Shown: positions 34,024 through 42,737, counted from the first letter of the stretch. The stretch is DNA of 64,000 nt from Amycolatopsis rubida (GCF_900115345.1 NZ_FOWC01000004.1:496001-560000), one strand, 5' to 3'. The notes: a model not told the origin generated them from the sequence alone. Numbers and translations: made by a program.

Positions 34024-34326
34024 TCAGTGCTGTCCGGGCCACCGGACGTGCTCGGCGTAGCCCTCGTTCTTGCGCAGATACCCGGCGATGAACGGGCACA
34101 CCGGAACGATCACGCCGCCCCGCGACACCACGTCGTCCAGCGCGGCCTTCGCCAGCACCTTGCCGAGCCCGCGCCCGCCGAACTCGGCGCCGATCTCCGT
34201 GTGCGTGAAGACGGTTTCGGTGTCCTTCGGGGTGAACTCGGCGAAGCCGGCGAGTTTGCCGTCCGCATACACTTCGTAGCGGTTTTCGCTGTCGTTGCGG
34301 GAGACCCGGGGTTCTTCTTCGCTCAT
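34024..34326 (-). CDS. Small GNAT-type N-acetyltransferase (YjdJ-like)
   Basis: A 100-residue single-domain protein of the short GCN5-related group. It shows YEVYADGKLAGFAEF, FTHTEIGAEFGGRGLGKVLAKAAL (acetyl-CoA loop GGRGLG) and the terminal VPVCPFIAGYLRKNEGYAEHV, which includes the conserved Cys-Pro-Phe. Substrates of this group are unknown. GAGGAG precedes the ATG at 34326, favoured over the upstream ATG at 34365. It is divergent from the geosmin synthase gene. Confidence 0.85.
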   Translation of the reverse strand: MSEEEPRVSRNDSENRYEVYADGKLAGFAEFTPKDTETVFTHTEIGAEFGGRGLGKVLAKAALDDVVSRGGVIVPVCPFIAGYLRKNEGYAEHVRWPGQH

Positions 34327-34532
34327 CTTCGGCTCCTCGTTGGTCGGCGCCTCGATCTCCACCATCGAGCGACGCGGATGTACTCAGCGCCCATCAAAAC
34401 AGCCCTCGTCCTCGGCCGCATGAGCGATGCGCGGCGACCGCAGGAGTGGCGTGCCCGCGCGGGCCTTCCGCCGCGCCGGTGCGGTCTGTTTGCCTCGTGG
34501 TGTCGGTACCTGCGACCGCGAGGGGAGCCCGC

Positions 34533-36848
34533 GTGCAACCGTTCGTCCTGCCCGAGTTCTATCTGTCATACCCGGCCCGGCTGAACCCGCACCTGGCCGG
34601 CGCGCGGAAGCACAGCAAGGCGTGGGCGTACACGATGGACATGATCGACGTGCCCCAGCACGGCACCGTCATCTGGAACGAGCGCGACCTCGACTCCCAC
34701 GACTACGCCCTGTTGTGTTCCTACACCCATCCCGACGCCGCCCCGCGCGAACTCGACCTCGTCACGGATTGGTACGTCTGGGTATTCTACTTCGACGACC
34801 ATTTCCTGGAACTGTTCAAACGCACCGGCGACATCGAACACGCCCGCGATTATCTCGACCGGATCGCTCGTTTCATGCCCGCCGAAGGCGAAATCACCGA
34901 AACCCCGGAAAACCCCGTCGAACGCGGCCTGGCCGACCTCTGGAACCGCACCATCCCGCACCGGTCAGCGGCCTGGCGGCGACGCTTCCGCGAAAGCACC
35001 CGCAACCTCCTCGACGAATCCCTCTGGGAACTGGCCAACATCAACGAAAACCGGATCGCGAACCCCATCGAATACGTCGCCATGCGCCGCAAAGTCGGCG
35101 GCGCACCCTGGTCGGCGAACTTGATCGAACACTCCCTGAACGCCGAAGTCCCGGACGAGATCGCGGCGAAACGCCCGATGGAAGTCCTGCGCGACTGCTT
35201 CGCCGACGCTGTGCACCTCCGCAACGACCTCTTCTCCTACCAGCGAGAAGTCGAAGACGAAGGCGAACTGTCCAACAGCGTCCTGGTCTTCGAAAAATTC
35301 CTGGGCTGCACCACCCAAGAGGCAGCGGACGCGGTAAACGACTTGCTGACCTCGCGCCTGCACCAATTCGAGCACACCGCCCTCACCGAAGTCCCCGCCC
35401 TGTTCGACGAACACGGCGTGCGACCAGCCGGACGAGCCGAAACCTTCGCGTACGTCAAAGGCCTGCAAGACTGGCAATCCGGCGGACACGAATGGCATCT
35501 GCGCTCAAGCCGCTACATGAACGAAGGCGCCCTAGACGCCCGCGGCGGCCCAGAGTTACTCGGCGGCCCTTCCGGACTAGGCACCTCCGCCGCCCGAATC
35601 TTCCGCTCCGTCGCCACCACCGCCCCGCAACGCGCACGAGCTTTCACGCACCAACCCCACGAACAACTCGGCCCAGTCACCCGGCCCGCCTTGCCCTTGC
35701 CGTTCCCTCTGCGACTCAGCCCGCATTTAGCCGCGGCACGCAAGAAGATCGCCGATTGGCCACGCCGCATGGGCATCCTGTCCGAGGGAGTCTGGGACAC
35801 TGCCCGTTTGCGCGCGGCCGATCTGCCACTGGTCGCCGCGGGCCTCTGCCCCGGCGCTCCCCCGGAACAGCTGTCCCTCACCAACGACTGGCTCACCTGG
35901 GCCACCTACGCCGACGACTACTACACCGAAGTCCTCGGACACGACCTGCCCGCCGCCAGGCTGACCACCGAACGCCTCAAACTCTTCATGCCCGCCGGCG
36001 GCACCCCCTCACCCGCACCGCGGACCGCACTGGAAACCAGCCTGGCCGACCTGTGGCAACGCACCACCGGCACCCTGAACACCACCGAACGCGAAACTTT
36101 CCACGCCACAGTCGAGTCCATGCTCGACGCCTGGGTGTGGGAACTGGCCAACCAGTCCCAAAACCGCATCCCGGACCCGGTCGACTACGTCGAAATGCGC
36201 CGCCGCACCTTCGGCTCCGACCTGGTGATCAGCATCAGCCGGCTGGCCGGCACCCGCACCGTGCCACCGGAAATCCAGCGGAACCGAGTCATCGAAGCAC
36301 TGGAGGATTCGGCCGCCGACTACGCCTGGCTGGTCAACGACTTGTTCTCCTACCGCAAGGAAATCGAGTACGAAGGCGGACTGCACAACGCCGTGCTGGT
36401 AGTCCGTTCCTTCCTGGACGTGGAGCAGGATCGAGCCATCCGCATCGTCGCCGACCTGGCAGAAGCAAGACTCGCCGAGTTCCGGCACGCAGTAGACGTA
36501 GGCCTGCCCCGCCTCTTCGCCGACTACAGCCTTGACGCGAAAGCACAGGACGCGCTCACCCAGTACGCAAGCCTGCTGAAGAACTTCATGACCGGCATCG
36601 CGAACTGGCACCGCGAATGCGCCCGGTACACCGACGAGGAGCTAGACCGAGTCCGAAACACCCCCGTCCGCCCCGAGCGGGATGACGCCGCGAAGCCGCC
36701 GGACTTCGCCAAAGCCATGCAACACCCAGGCTGCACCGGCACTCCGCCGGTCCCGCTTGGCGCGAAACCCCGCCTCCACCTGGGCGCAACCGGCCTAGGC
36801 ACCCAATCCTCGCACATTCCCGCCCCAGCCCGGCCCACCCCGCACTGA
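34533..36848 (+). CDS. geoA: Geosmin synthase (germacradienol/geosmin synthase)
   Basis: A bifunctional class I terpene synthase of 771 residues, turning farnesyl diphosphate into germacradienol (N-terminal domain) and then geosmin (C-terminal domain). Both domains are visible. In the N-terminal half, the metal motif DDHFLE is at residues 88-93 and NDLFSYQREVEDEGE near 231. In the C-terminal half, DDYYTE is near 461 and NDLFSYRKEIEYEG near 602. The DDHFLE plus degenerate second motif is diagnostic of geosmin synthase. The GTG at 34533 has AGGGGAG six bases upstream. It is followed by strong hairpins and has no cyclic-nucleotide-binding or methyltransferase neighbour, which argues against methylisoborneol synthesis. 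Confidence 0.96.
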   Translation: MQPFVLPEFYLSYPARLNPHLAGARKHSKAWAYTMDMIDVPQHGTVIWNERDLDSHDYALLCSYTHPDAAPRELDLVTDWYVWVFYFDDHFLELFKRTGDIEHARDYLDRIARFMPAEGEITETPENPVERGLADLWNRTIPHRSAAWRRRFRESTRNLLDESLWELANINENRIANPIEYVAMRRKVGGAPWSANLIEHSLNAEVPDEIAAKRPMEVLRDCFADAVHLRNDLFSYQREVEDEGELSNSVLVFEKFLGCTTQEAADAVNDLLTSRLHQFEHTALTEVPALFDEHGVRPAGRAETFAYVKGLQDWQSGGHEWHLRSSRYMNEGALDARGGPELLGGPSGLGTSAARIFRSVATTAPQRARAFTHQPHEQLGPVTRPALPLPFPLRLSPHLAAARKKIADWPRRMGILSEGVWDTARLRAADLPLVAAGLCPGAPPEQLSLTNDWLTWATYADDYYTEVLGHDLPAARLTTERLKLFMPAGGTPSPAPRTALETSLADLWQRTTGTLNTTERETFHATVESMLDAWVWELANQSQNRIPDPVDYVEMRRRTFGSDLVISISRLAGTRTVPPEIQRNRVIEALEDSAADYAWLVNDLFSYRKEIEYEGGLHNAVLVVRSFLDVEQDRAIRIVADLAEARLAEFRHAVDVGLPRLFADYSLDAKAQDALTQYASLLKNFMTGIANWHRECARYTDEELDRVRNTPVRPERDDAAKPPDFAKAMQHPGCTGTPPVPLGAKPRLHLGATGLGTQSSHIPAPARPTPH

Positions 36849-36854
36849 CGAGTT

Positions 36855-36937
36855 ACGTGAGGGCCACCCTCATTGACTCTGATTCCCTCAGGTTCCCCTC
36901 ACGACCCTCCACCGGCCCGCGAGGGTTCCCCTCACGT
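36855..36937. terminator. Alternative hairpins after geoA
   Basis: One left arm (ACGTGAGGG, 36855-36863) can pair with either of two right arms, CCCCTCACG (36895-36903) or CCCTCACGT (36929-36937). The arm and adjoining GATTCCCTCAGG-TTCCCCTCACG sequence matches the terminator at 9419-9465. Confidence 0.6.
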
Positions 36938-37007
36938 ACCGCCGCCGACGCACCCCACCATCGAGGCACCCAGCCCCTCCCCCGCACCCCGATCCGAAGC
37001 CTCCCTG

Positions 37008-37064
37008 CGGGCGGCGGGTGCTTGTCAAGGCATCTTTCCCGCCTTGACAAGCACCCGCCGCCCG
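37008..37064. terminator. 24-bp perfect hairpin downstream of geoA
   Basis: Left arm 37008-37031, right arm 37041-37064, nine-base loop ATCTTTCCC, all 24 pairs perfect (arms begin CGGGCGGCGGGTGC and end GCACCCGCCGCCCG). Lying in the 351-base gap between geoA and the metallo-hydrolase gene, which otherwise shows no gene, it should stop transcription or block readthrough very strongly. Confidence 0.75.
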
Positions 37065-37199
37065 TCAGCACAATCAGCTTCGGGGTGCCCCACGCCAGCG
37101 ACCGGGCGCGATGTCGCCCCCAGGCGACGAGCCACCCCACAGGGTGCCCCCCACCACTCCGCCGAGCATCTCCCCGCGCATCCAGCAATACTCGAACCC

Positions 37200-37991
37200 G
37201 TGACCAGCCCGAACCTCCACTTCCTAGGCCACGCGTCGACCCGCGTGGAACTAGCCGGCCAGGTCGCCCTCACCGATCCAGTCCTCACCCGCTGGGTAGG
37301 CCCCCTGACCCGAGTCGCCCCGAAACCGGACGTCTCCGCCTGGACCGCCGTCGACGTCGTCCTCATCTCCCACCTGCACGGTGACCACCTCCACCTCCCC
37401 TCCCTGAAACTCCTGGGAAAAGCCACCAGAATCGTCGTCCCCAGAGGCGCGGGCTCCTGGCTGGCCAGGCGAGGATTCACCGAGGTGGAAGAACTCTCCC
37501 CAGGTCAAACCATCACCAGCGGCCCGATGCACATCACCGCCACCGAAGCGATCCACTCAGGCCACCGCTGGGGCCCTCGCCTCACCCACGGCCCGCAAAG
37601 TCCCGCCCTTGGCCACCTCCTGGAGGCCGGCGACCAGCGGATCTACTCCGCGGGCGACACCGACCTCTTCCCCGGCATGGCCGATCTGGGCCCAGTCGAC
37701 GTAGCCCTCCTCCCCGTCTGGGGCTGGGGCCCGAACCTCGGCCCAGGCCACCTGACCCCGGAGCGAGCCGCCGAAGCCGCCGCGCTGCTCCAGGCCCGCA
37801 CGGCGGTTCCGGTCCACTGGGGCACCCTCGCCGTCCCGGGCATCCACCGCACCGCCAGGATGCGCCAGCTCCTCGTGGAACCCCCGCGCACCTTCGCGCA
37901 CCACGTCCGCTGCAAAGGCCTGGACACCGAGGTCCTGCACACCCGCCCCGGCTCCGACGTCCTGCTCCCCACCCGCGAGGAGCGCGGGTGA
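37200..37991 (+). CDS. Metallo-beta-lactamase-fold hydrolase (RomA/YcbL-like)
   Basis: A 263-residue soluble metal hydrolase. Metal ligands HLHGDHLH (about residue 60) and AGDTDLF (about residue 158), with a further His in VPVHWGT. The opening NLHFLGHASTRVELAG is typical of the UPF0173/NAPE-PLD-like subgroup, which hydrolyse phosphodiesters or lactones. The GTG at 37200 begins the conserved part and no Shine-Dalgarno is visible. First gene of a coupled run: its stop overlaps the start of the DedA gene (GTGA). Confidence 0.85.
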   Translation: MTSPNLHFLGHASTRVELAGQVALTDPVLTRWVGPLTRVAPKPDVSAWTAVDVVLISHLHGDHLHLPSLKLLGKATRIVVPRGAGSWLARRGFTEVEELSPGQTITSGPMHITATEAIHSGHRWGPRLTHGPQSPALGHLLEAGDQRIYSAGDTDLFPGMADLGPVDVALLPVWGWGPNLGPGHLTPERAAEAAALLQARTAVPVHWGTLAVPGIHRTARMRQLLVEPPRTFAHHVRCKGLDTEVLHTRPGSDVLLPTREERG

Positions 37992-38575
37992 ATTGGACAG
38001 ACCCGTCAGCGATCGGCTACCCGGCGCTGTTCGGCGGAGTACTGCTCGGCTCCGTGATCCCGATCGTCCCGACCGGCGCGGTCGTCGGGGCGGCGGCCGC
38101 GGTCGCGATGACCACCGACCACCTCTCGCTCCCGCTGGTGATCCTGCTGGCGGTAGCGGGCGCGTACCTGGGCGACGTGATCACCTTCGCCGTCCCGAGG
38201 TTCGGCAGTGAACCCCTCCTGCGTTTCGTAGAACGCCGCCAGCAGGCCGAACGCCTCGCCAAAGGCCGCGAGCAGTTCGCGAGACGCGGCTGGCAGCTCG
38301 TGGTGATCGGCCGCCTGGTGCCCGCCGGGCGCATCCCGGTGCTGCTCGCCGCGGGCACGCTCGGCTATCCCTGGCGCAAGTTCCTGCCGTCCGGCCTGCT
38401 GGCGTGCGTGCTGTGGGCGGTGGCGTACTCGCTGCTGGGCATCCTCAGCGGCGGCATCTTCGACTCGCCGCTGATCGCGACGCTGCTCGCCACCGTCCTG
38501 GTGCTGCTGGTGACCGTGCTGACCACGCTGATCTCCAAGAAACGGGCGGCCAACCAGACAGGAGGGCACCGATGA
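37988..38575 (+). CDS. DedA-family membrane protein
   Basis: A 195-residue protein with four to five membrane helices. Conserved features are GAYLGDVITFAVPRFG, FARRGWQLVVIGRLVPAGRIPVLLAAGTLGYPWRKFLP with the DedA Arg residues, split over about residues 98-140, and a final helix PLIATLLATVLVLLVTVLTTLI. DedA proteins are proposed lipid scramblases/flippases, including undecaprenyl-phosphate recycling. It is translationally coupled to the metallo-hydrolase upstream (GTGA) and to the phosphodiesterase downstream (ATGA). Confidence 0.9.
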   Translation: MNWTDPSAIGYPALFGGVLLGSVIPIVPTGAVVGAAAAVAMTTDHLSLPLVILLAVAGAYLGDVITFAVPRFGSEPLLRFVERRQQAERLAKGREQFARRGWQLVVIGRLVPAGRIPVLLAAGTLGYPWRKFLPSGLLACVLWAVAYSLLGILSGGIFDSPLIATLLATVLVLLVTVLTTLISKKRAANQTGGHR

Positions 38576-40692
38576 CGACACCTGCTCCGGCGAAGGGCCG
38601 GTTGTTGCGCGGCGGCCGGGTCGTCGCGCGGCTCCTGCTGGTCTGGGCGGCGGTCACCGGCGCGTTGCGGCTGCTCGACGCCTGGCTCGACGGCTTCACG
38701 ATGCAGTCGTGGTGGCAGCCGACGGTGTGCGCGCTGATCCTCGGCCTGCTCGTGTCCGTGGTGTGGCCGCTCGTGGTGCGGGTGGTGTGGCCGATCGCGT
38801 ACTTCACCCTCGGCGTCGGCACGTACATCCTGCTCAGCACCGCGGCGTTGGCGATCCTCCAGGCCGTACCCGGCGTTGAGCTGCACGGCTTTTCGACGGC
38901 GGTCGTCATCACCGTCGCGATGTCCGCGGTGGGCGCGGTGATCTCCAGCGTGCTGGCCGTCGACGAGGACGAGATCTTCTTCCGCCGCGCCGCTCGCCGC
39001 CGACGGAAAGCAAAGGACCGTACCGATTTCGCCGATCAACCGCCTGGTGTGGTCTTCCTGCAGATCGACGGGCTCGGTTACGACACCGTGCGCCGCGCCG
39101 TGCGGGACGGGGACATGCCGACCTTCGCCAAGTGGCTGTCCGAGGGCACGCACTCGCTCACCCGCTGGCACACCGACTGGAGTTCGCAGACCGGGGCGAG
39201 CGTGTGCGGGATCCTGCACGGTTCGAACCACGACATCCTGGGTTTCCGCTGGTACGAAAAGGATCGCGACCACGTCATGGCGTGCGCGCATCCATCCGAC
39301 GCGGCCGAGATCGAGCGGCGGCACAGCGACGGGCGCGGCCTGCTGTCGATCGGCGGCGCGAGCCACGGCAACCTCTTCTCCGGCGACGCCTCGCACGTCA
39401 GCCTGACCATGAGTTCGGTGCCGGTGCTCACGCCGCGCAAGCGTCGCCGGGACCGGGTCGGCGCTGGGTATCGCGCCTACTTCGCCAACCCGGTCAACGT
39501 GTTGCGCACCTTCGGTGTCGCGCTCGCCGACGTCGTCCGCGAACTGTCCGCGGCCGCCAAGCAGCGGCGCGCCGGCGTGCTGCCGCGGATCCCGCGCGGC
39601 GGTGTCTATCCGCTCGCCCGGCCGGGCACAACGGTGATCGCGCGCGACGTCGTGGTGTCCGCGATCATCGGCGACATGCTCGCCGGGCGGCCGGTGGTGT
39701 ACGCCGATTTCCTCGGCTACGACGAGGTCGCGCACCACTCCGGCATCGAACGGTTCGACACGCTGGAGGTGCTGCGGTCGATCGACCAGCAGTTCGCGCG
39801 GCTGCTGCGGGCCGGCCGGCTCTCGCCGCGGAAGTACCACATCGTCGGGCTGTCGGACCACGGGCAAACGCAAGGCCAGGCGTTCGTCGACCGATTCGGG
39901 GAGACGGTCGAGGCGCTCGTCGGACGACTCTGCGGCGGCGAACCCGTTGCCGGGCAAGGAAAGCGCCGGCAGGCGGAAAGCTGGCAGGTCAACGCGGCAC
40001 TCGCCGAAGCGACCGCGACCGGCGGCCTGATCGCGCGACGGTTGCGCGCCAGGGTCGAAGGCGCGGAAGGAGCCGAGAACCGGCCGCGCACCGCCACTGG
40101 CTCGCCGGGGCAGGTCACGCGGGTGGCTCCCGGGGTCGTCGCCGTCGTGTCCGGGCATCTGGCGATGGTGTCGTTCACCGAGCACGAGGGCCGGGTCGAG
40201 CTGGAGACGATCGAACGCGAGCACCCGGACCTGCTGCCGACGCTGGTCGACCACGACGGCGTCGGGTTCCTGCTGGTCCGCAGCCGCGAATTCGGTCCGG
40301 TGGTGCTCGGCCGCGACGGAGTGCAGCGGCTCGCCACCGGGGTCGTGATCGGCGAAGACCCGCTGGCCTGCTACGGCCCGTACGCCGCCGAACTGGTCCA
40401 GCGCGTCGACAGTTTCCCGCATTGCGCGGACATCATGATCAACAGCCGGTACGACGCGGACTCCGACCAGTCCTCGCCGTTCGAACGGCACGTCGGCTCG
40501 CACGGCGGGCTCGGCGGACCGCAGCAGCGTGGCTTCCTGCTGCATCCGCGAGAATTCCCGGCCCCCGGCGAACCCGTCGGCGCGGAAGCTGTGCACCGCG
40601 TGTTCCGCGACTGGCTCACCTTCCTCGGCCATCCGGAACCCGGTGCGACCGAAGACAAACCCGCTGTCGTCCCCTCGGAGGTAGTCTCATGA
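38572..40692 (+). CDS. Membrane-anchored alkaline-phosphatase-superfamily phosphodiesterase
   Basis: A 706-residue protein. The N-terminal quarter has four membrane helices resembling a phage-holin-like IV module (for example VARLLLVWAAVTGALRLLDAW and VVITVAMSAVGAVISSVLAV). The catalytic part has FLQIDGLGYDTVRRAV with a metal-binding Asp, WSSQTGASVCGILHG, where Thr/Ser can be the nucleophile, YADFLGYDEVAHHSG and LSDHGQTQGQ, all features of the type-I phosphodiesterase/sulfatase fold. GGAGGG precedes the ATG. Coupled by ATGA to DedA and glutaredoxin neighbours. It probably acts on a membrane or wall phosphodiester. Confidence 0.88.
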   Translation: MTTPAPAKGRLLRGGRVVARLLLVWAAVTGALRLLDAWLDGFTMQSWWQPTVCALILGLLVSVVWPLVVRVVWPIAYFTLGVGTYILLSTAALAILQAVPGVELHGFSTAVVITVAMSAVGAVISSVLAVDEDEIFFRRAARRRRKAKDRTDFADQPPGVVFLQIDGLGYDTVRRAVRDGDMPTFAKWLSEGTHSLTRWHTDWSSQTGASVCGILHGSNHDILGFRWYEKDRDHVMACAHPSDAAEIERRHSDGRGLLSIGGASHGNLFSGDASHVSLTMSSVPVLTPRKRRRDRVGAGYRAYFANPVNVLRTFGVALADVVRELSAAAKQRRAGVLPRIPRGGVYPLARPGTTVIARDVVVSAIIGDMLAGRPVVYADFLGYDEVAHHSGIERFDTLEVLRSIDQQFARLLRAGRLSPRKYHIVGLSDHGQTQGQAFVDRFGETVEALVGRLCGGEPVAGQGKRRQAESWQVNAALAEATATGGLIARRLRARVEGAEGAENRPRTATGSPGQVTRVAPGVVAVVSGHLAMVSFTEHEGRVELETIEREHPDLLPTLVDHDGVGFLLVRSREFGPVVLGRDGVQRLATGVVIGEDPLACYGPYAAELVQRVDSFPHCADIMINSRYDADSDQSSPFERHVGSHGGLGGPQQRGFLLHPREFPAPGEPVGAEAVHRVFRDWLTFLGHPEPGATEDKPAVVPSEVVS

Positions 40693-40928
40693 GCAACCTG
40701 ATCGTCTACGGCGCGAGCTGGTGCCCGGACGTCAAACGCAGCCGCGCGCTGCTCGACGCGAAGGGCGTCGAATACGACTACGTGGACGTCGAGACCGAAC
40801 CCGCCGCCGAAGCCCGCGTACGCGAACTGCAGGACGGCGCTCGCCGGATCCCGACCATCGTCTTCGCGGACGGCAGCCACCTCGTGGAGCCGAGCGACGA
40901 CGAGCTGAACGCGCGCCTCTCGCAGTGA
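40689..40928 (+). CDS. Glutaredoxin/mycoredoxin-like protein, single active-site Cys
   Basis: A 79-residue thioredoxin-fold protein. ASWCPDVKRSRALLDAKGVEYDYVDVE contains the active site, split here as CPDV instead of a CxxC pair, and RRIPTIVFADGSHLVEPS holds the cis-Pro and the downstream Gly-Ser. No second Cys is present anywhere, so a monothiol mechanism with mycothiol is expected. ATGA overlap with the phosphodiesterase upstream, and GTGA overlap with the SH3 gene downstream. Confidence 0.88.
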   Translation: MSNLIVYGASWCPDVKRSRALLDAKGVEYDYVDVETEPAAEARVRELQDGARRIPTIVFADGSHLVEPSDDELNARLSQ

Positions 40929-41155
40929 CTCCGCTGACGGAACTCCCGCTGGGCACGCGGGTAGTCGTGCGATACCGGATCGAGGGCGGGTTCACCGACG
41001 CTCTCGGTCCCTTGCGCGCCCGTGACACCGACACCTGCACGGTCGAGACCAAACGCGGCCTCGTCGTCGTCCCGTTGGCCGCGGTGGTCGCGGCCAAACC
41101 CGTGCCGCCGGCACCACAGCGGAAATCGAGTGGCCCGCCCGCGCCGAATTTGTGA
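40925..41155 (+). CDS. Stand-alone Rv0428c-type SH3 domain protein
   Basis: A 76-residue protein, MTPLTELPLGTRVVVRYRIE through TDALGPLRARDTDTCTVET to GLVVVPLAAVVAAKPVPPAP. The strand pattern is that of the small SH3-like domain normally fused in front of the Rv0428c-type acetyltransferase. Here the acetyltransferase is missing and the next gene is a methyltransferase. The GTG start overlaps the glutaredoxin stop. It may be a relic of a split fusion or a functional adaptor. Confidence 0.65.
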   Translation: MTPLTELPLGTRVVVRYRIEGGFTDALGPLRARDTDTCTVETKRGLVVVPLAAVVAAKPVPPAPQRKSSGPPAPNL

Positions 41156-41165
41156 CGATCACCGG

Positions 41166-41921
41166 ATGCGCACCTTCGACGAACTGGTGGACGAGGCCGC
41201 GTCGGTGCCGGTGGACGGCTGGGATTTCTCCTGGCTGGACGGCCGGGCCAGCGAACAGCGGCCGTCCTGGGGCTACCAGCGGCTGCTCGGCGAACGGCTG
41301 CGGGACGTCCAGTCCGTTGTGGACATCCAAACCGGCGGCGGCGAAGTGCTCGCCGGTGTGCCGGTGCTGCCGCCGCTGACGGTCGCCACCGAATCGTGGC
41401 CGCCGAACCTGGAGAAGGCAGCCGCGTTGCTGGAACCCCGTGGCGCGACCGTTGTCGCGGACACGGACGAGCCGCCGCTTCCGTTTCTGGACAACACGTT
41501 CGAAATGGTCGTCAGCAGGCATCCGGTCACTGTGTGGTGGGACGAGATCGTCCGGGTCCTCAAGCCCGGCGGCGGCTATCTGTCGCAGCAGGTCGGGCCG
41601 TGGAGTGTGTTCGAGCTGGTCGAGTACTTCCTCGGGCCGCAGACGCCGGAAGTGCGCAACAGCCGGCATCCGGATCGGGCGAAGGCCGAAGCGGAGCAGG
41701 CCGGGCTGGAAGTGGTGGATCTGCGGTTCGAGGAACTGCGCACTGAGTTCCACGACATCGGCGCGGTGATTTACTTCCTGCGCAAGGTGATCTGGATGGT
41801 GCCGGGGTTCACGGTGGAGGGGTATCTGCCGCGGTTGCGGGAGCTGCACGAGGAGCTGCGGGAGGGGGCGTTCGTGGCGACGACCACTCGGTATCTGATT
41901 GAGGCGCGCAAGTCCTCGTGA
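41166..41921 (+). CDS. SAM-dependent methyltransferase
   Basis: A 251-residue class I methyltransferase. It has VVDIQTGGGEVLAG (motif I, SAM-binding, about residues 49-62), VVADTDEPPLPFLDNTFEMVVSRHPVTVWW, split over motifs II-IV, and IVRVLKPGGGYLSQQVG (motif V). The terminal FVATTTRYLIEARK is typical of small-molecule methyltransferases. It starts 10 bases after the SH3 gene, so it may be the last member of that operon. The stop codon lies in a shared bidirectional hairpin. Confidence 0.88.
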   Translation: MRTFDELVDEAASVPVDGWDFSWLDGRASEQRPSWGYQRLLGERLRDVQSVVDIQTGGGEVLAGVPVLPPLTVATESWPPNLEKAAALLEPRGATVVADTDEPPLPFLDNTFEMVVSRHPVTVWWDEIVRVLKPGGGYLSQQVGPWSVFELVEYFLGPQTPEVRNSRHPDRAKAEAEQAGLEVVDLRFEELRTEFHDIGAVIYFLRKVIWMVPGFTVEGYLPRLRELHEELREGAFVATTTRYLIEARKSS

Positions 41922-41960
41922 GCGGCAATCCCGGTTCTAACCGGGATAAACCACTCACGA
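41916..41960. terminator. Bidirectional hairpin shared by two gene ends
   Basis: Outer arms TCGTGAG/CTCACGA and inner arms ATCCCGGTT/AACCGGGAT with a CT loop. The stop codons of both convergent genes (41921 and 41955) lie within it. Same architecture as 7211-7254. Confidence 0.7.
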
Positions 41961-42737
41961 CACCCTGCTGACCGCCGCCTCGATGCCGTCCGCCAGCACC
42001 GCCACCCCAGCCTCGAAACTCAGCCGCGCCTCGTGCTCCAGATAGGACGCCCCCGCAGGCGGCGGCGCACCTTCCTCGCCCAGCCGCGCGACATTCGGGT
42101 ACCGCTCCGCCAGATCCGGGGCCAGCTCGCCGAGCGCGGACGTCCGCGCGCGCCACCAGTCCTCATCGGACAGTCCGGTTTCCTTCAGCGCCAGCCGCGA
42201 TTCGGCGGCGATCTGCACCGCGCCACGCACGACGTTGAGCAGCACACCCACCAGCCGCCGGACCTGACCGGCGGGCAAGCCGGTCGCGAACAGCACCCGC
42301 AGCACCGTTTCCTGCATCCGGAACTCCCCCGGACCCAGCACCGGTCGCGCGTAGGACACCTGCAACAGCCATGGGTGGCGCACATGGAATTCCCACAGGT
42401 CGCCGGCCAGTTCGAGCAAAGCGGGACGCCAGCCGCCGGACAGGTCGTGATCGTCGCGCAGATCGCCGAACACCTGGTCGCACATCAGGTCGATCAGCTC
42501 GGTCTTGCTCGGCACGTACGTGTACAGCGCCATCGCCGTGCGCCCGAGCCGCTCCCCGACCGCCCGCATCGACAACGCCGACATGCCCTCGGCGTCCGCG
42601 AGTTCGATCGCCGCGCCCACGATGCGATCCACGCTCAGCACGGGTTTCGGCCCCGGCGCGCTGCGCGGTTCGCTGCCCGCGCGCCACAGCAGCTCCATCG
42701 AACGGCGGGCGTCGCCCTGCCCCGCGAACACGACCAC
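41955..42737 (-). CDS. TetR-family regulator with TetR_C_1-type tail
   Basis: A 260-residue repressor. The helix-turn-helix is RIVGAAIELADAEGMSALSM, RAVGERLGRTAMALYTYVPSK (about residues 38-82). The tail has HVRHPWLLQVSYARPVLGPGEF and YLEHEARLSFEAGVAVLADGI, the same domain type as the TetR at 16.0 kb. The GTG at 42737 has AAAGGGG six bases upstream. It lies 49 bases downstream of the ferredoxin gene on the same strand, so it could be co-transcribed with the P450 system or stand alone. Confidence 0.9.
   Translation of the reverse strand: MVVFAGQGDARRSMELLWRAGSEPRSAPGPKPVLSVDRIVGAAIELADAEGMSALSMRAVGERLGRTAMALYTYVPSKTELIDLMCDQVFGDLRDDHDLSGGWRPALLELAGDLWEFHVRHPWLLQVSYARPVLGPGEFRMQETVLRVLFATGLPAGQVRRLVGVLLNVVRGAVQIAAESRLALKETGLSDEDWWRARTSALGELAPDLAERYPNVARLGEEGAPPPAGASYLEHEARLSFEAGVAVLADGIEAAVSRVS

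Noticed and set aside
34533..36848. 2-methylisoborneol synthase
   Set aside because: Two full terpene-synthase domains and the DDHFLE motif indicate geosmin synthase, and no C-methyltransferase partner gene is present.
38365..40632. A 755-residue minus-strand frame opposite the phosphodiesterase gene
   Set aside because: Antisense shadow typical of high-GC DNA. The plus-strand gene has catalytic motifs and coupled neighbours.
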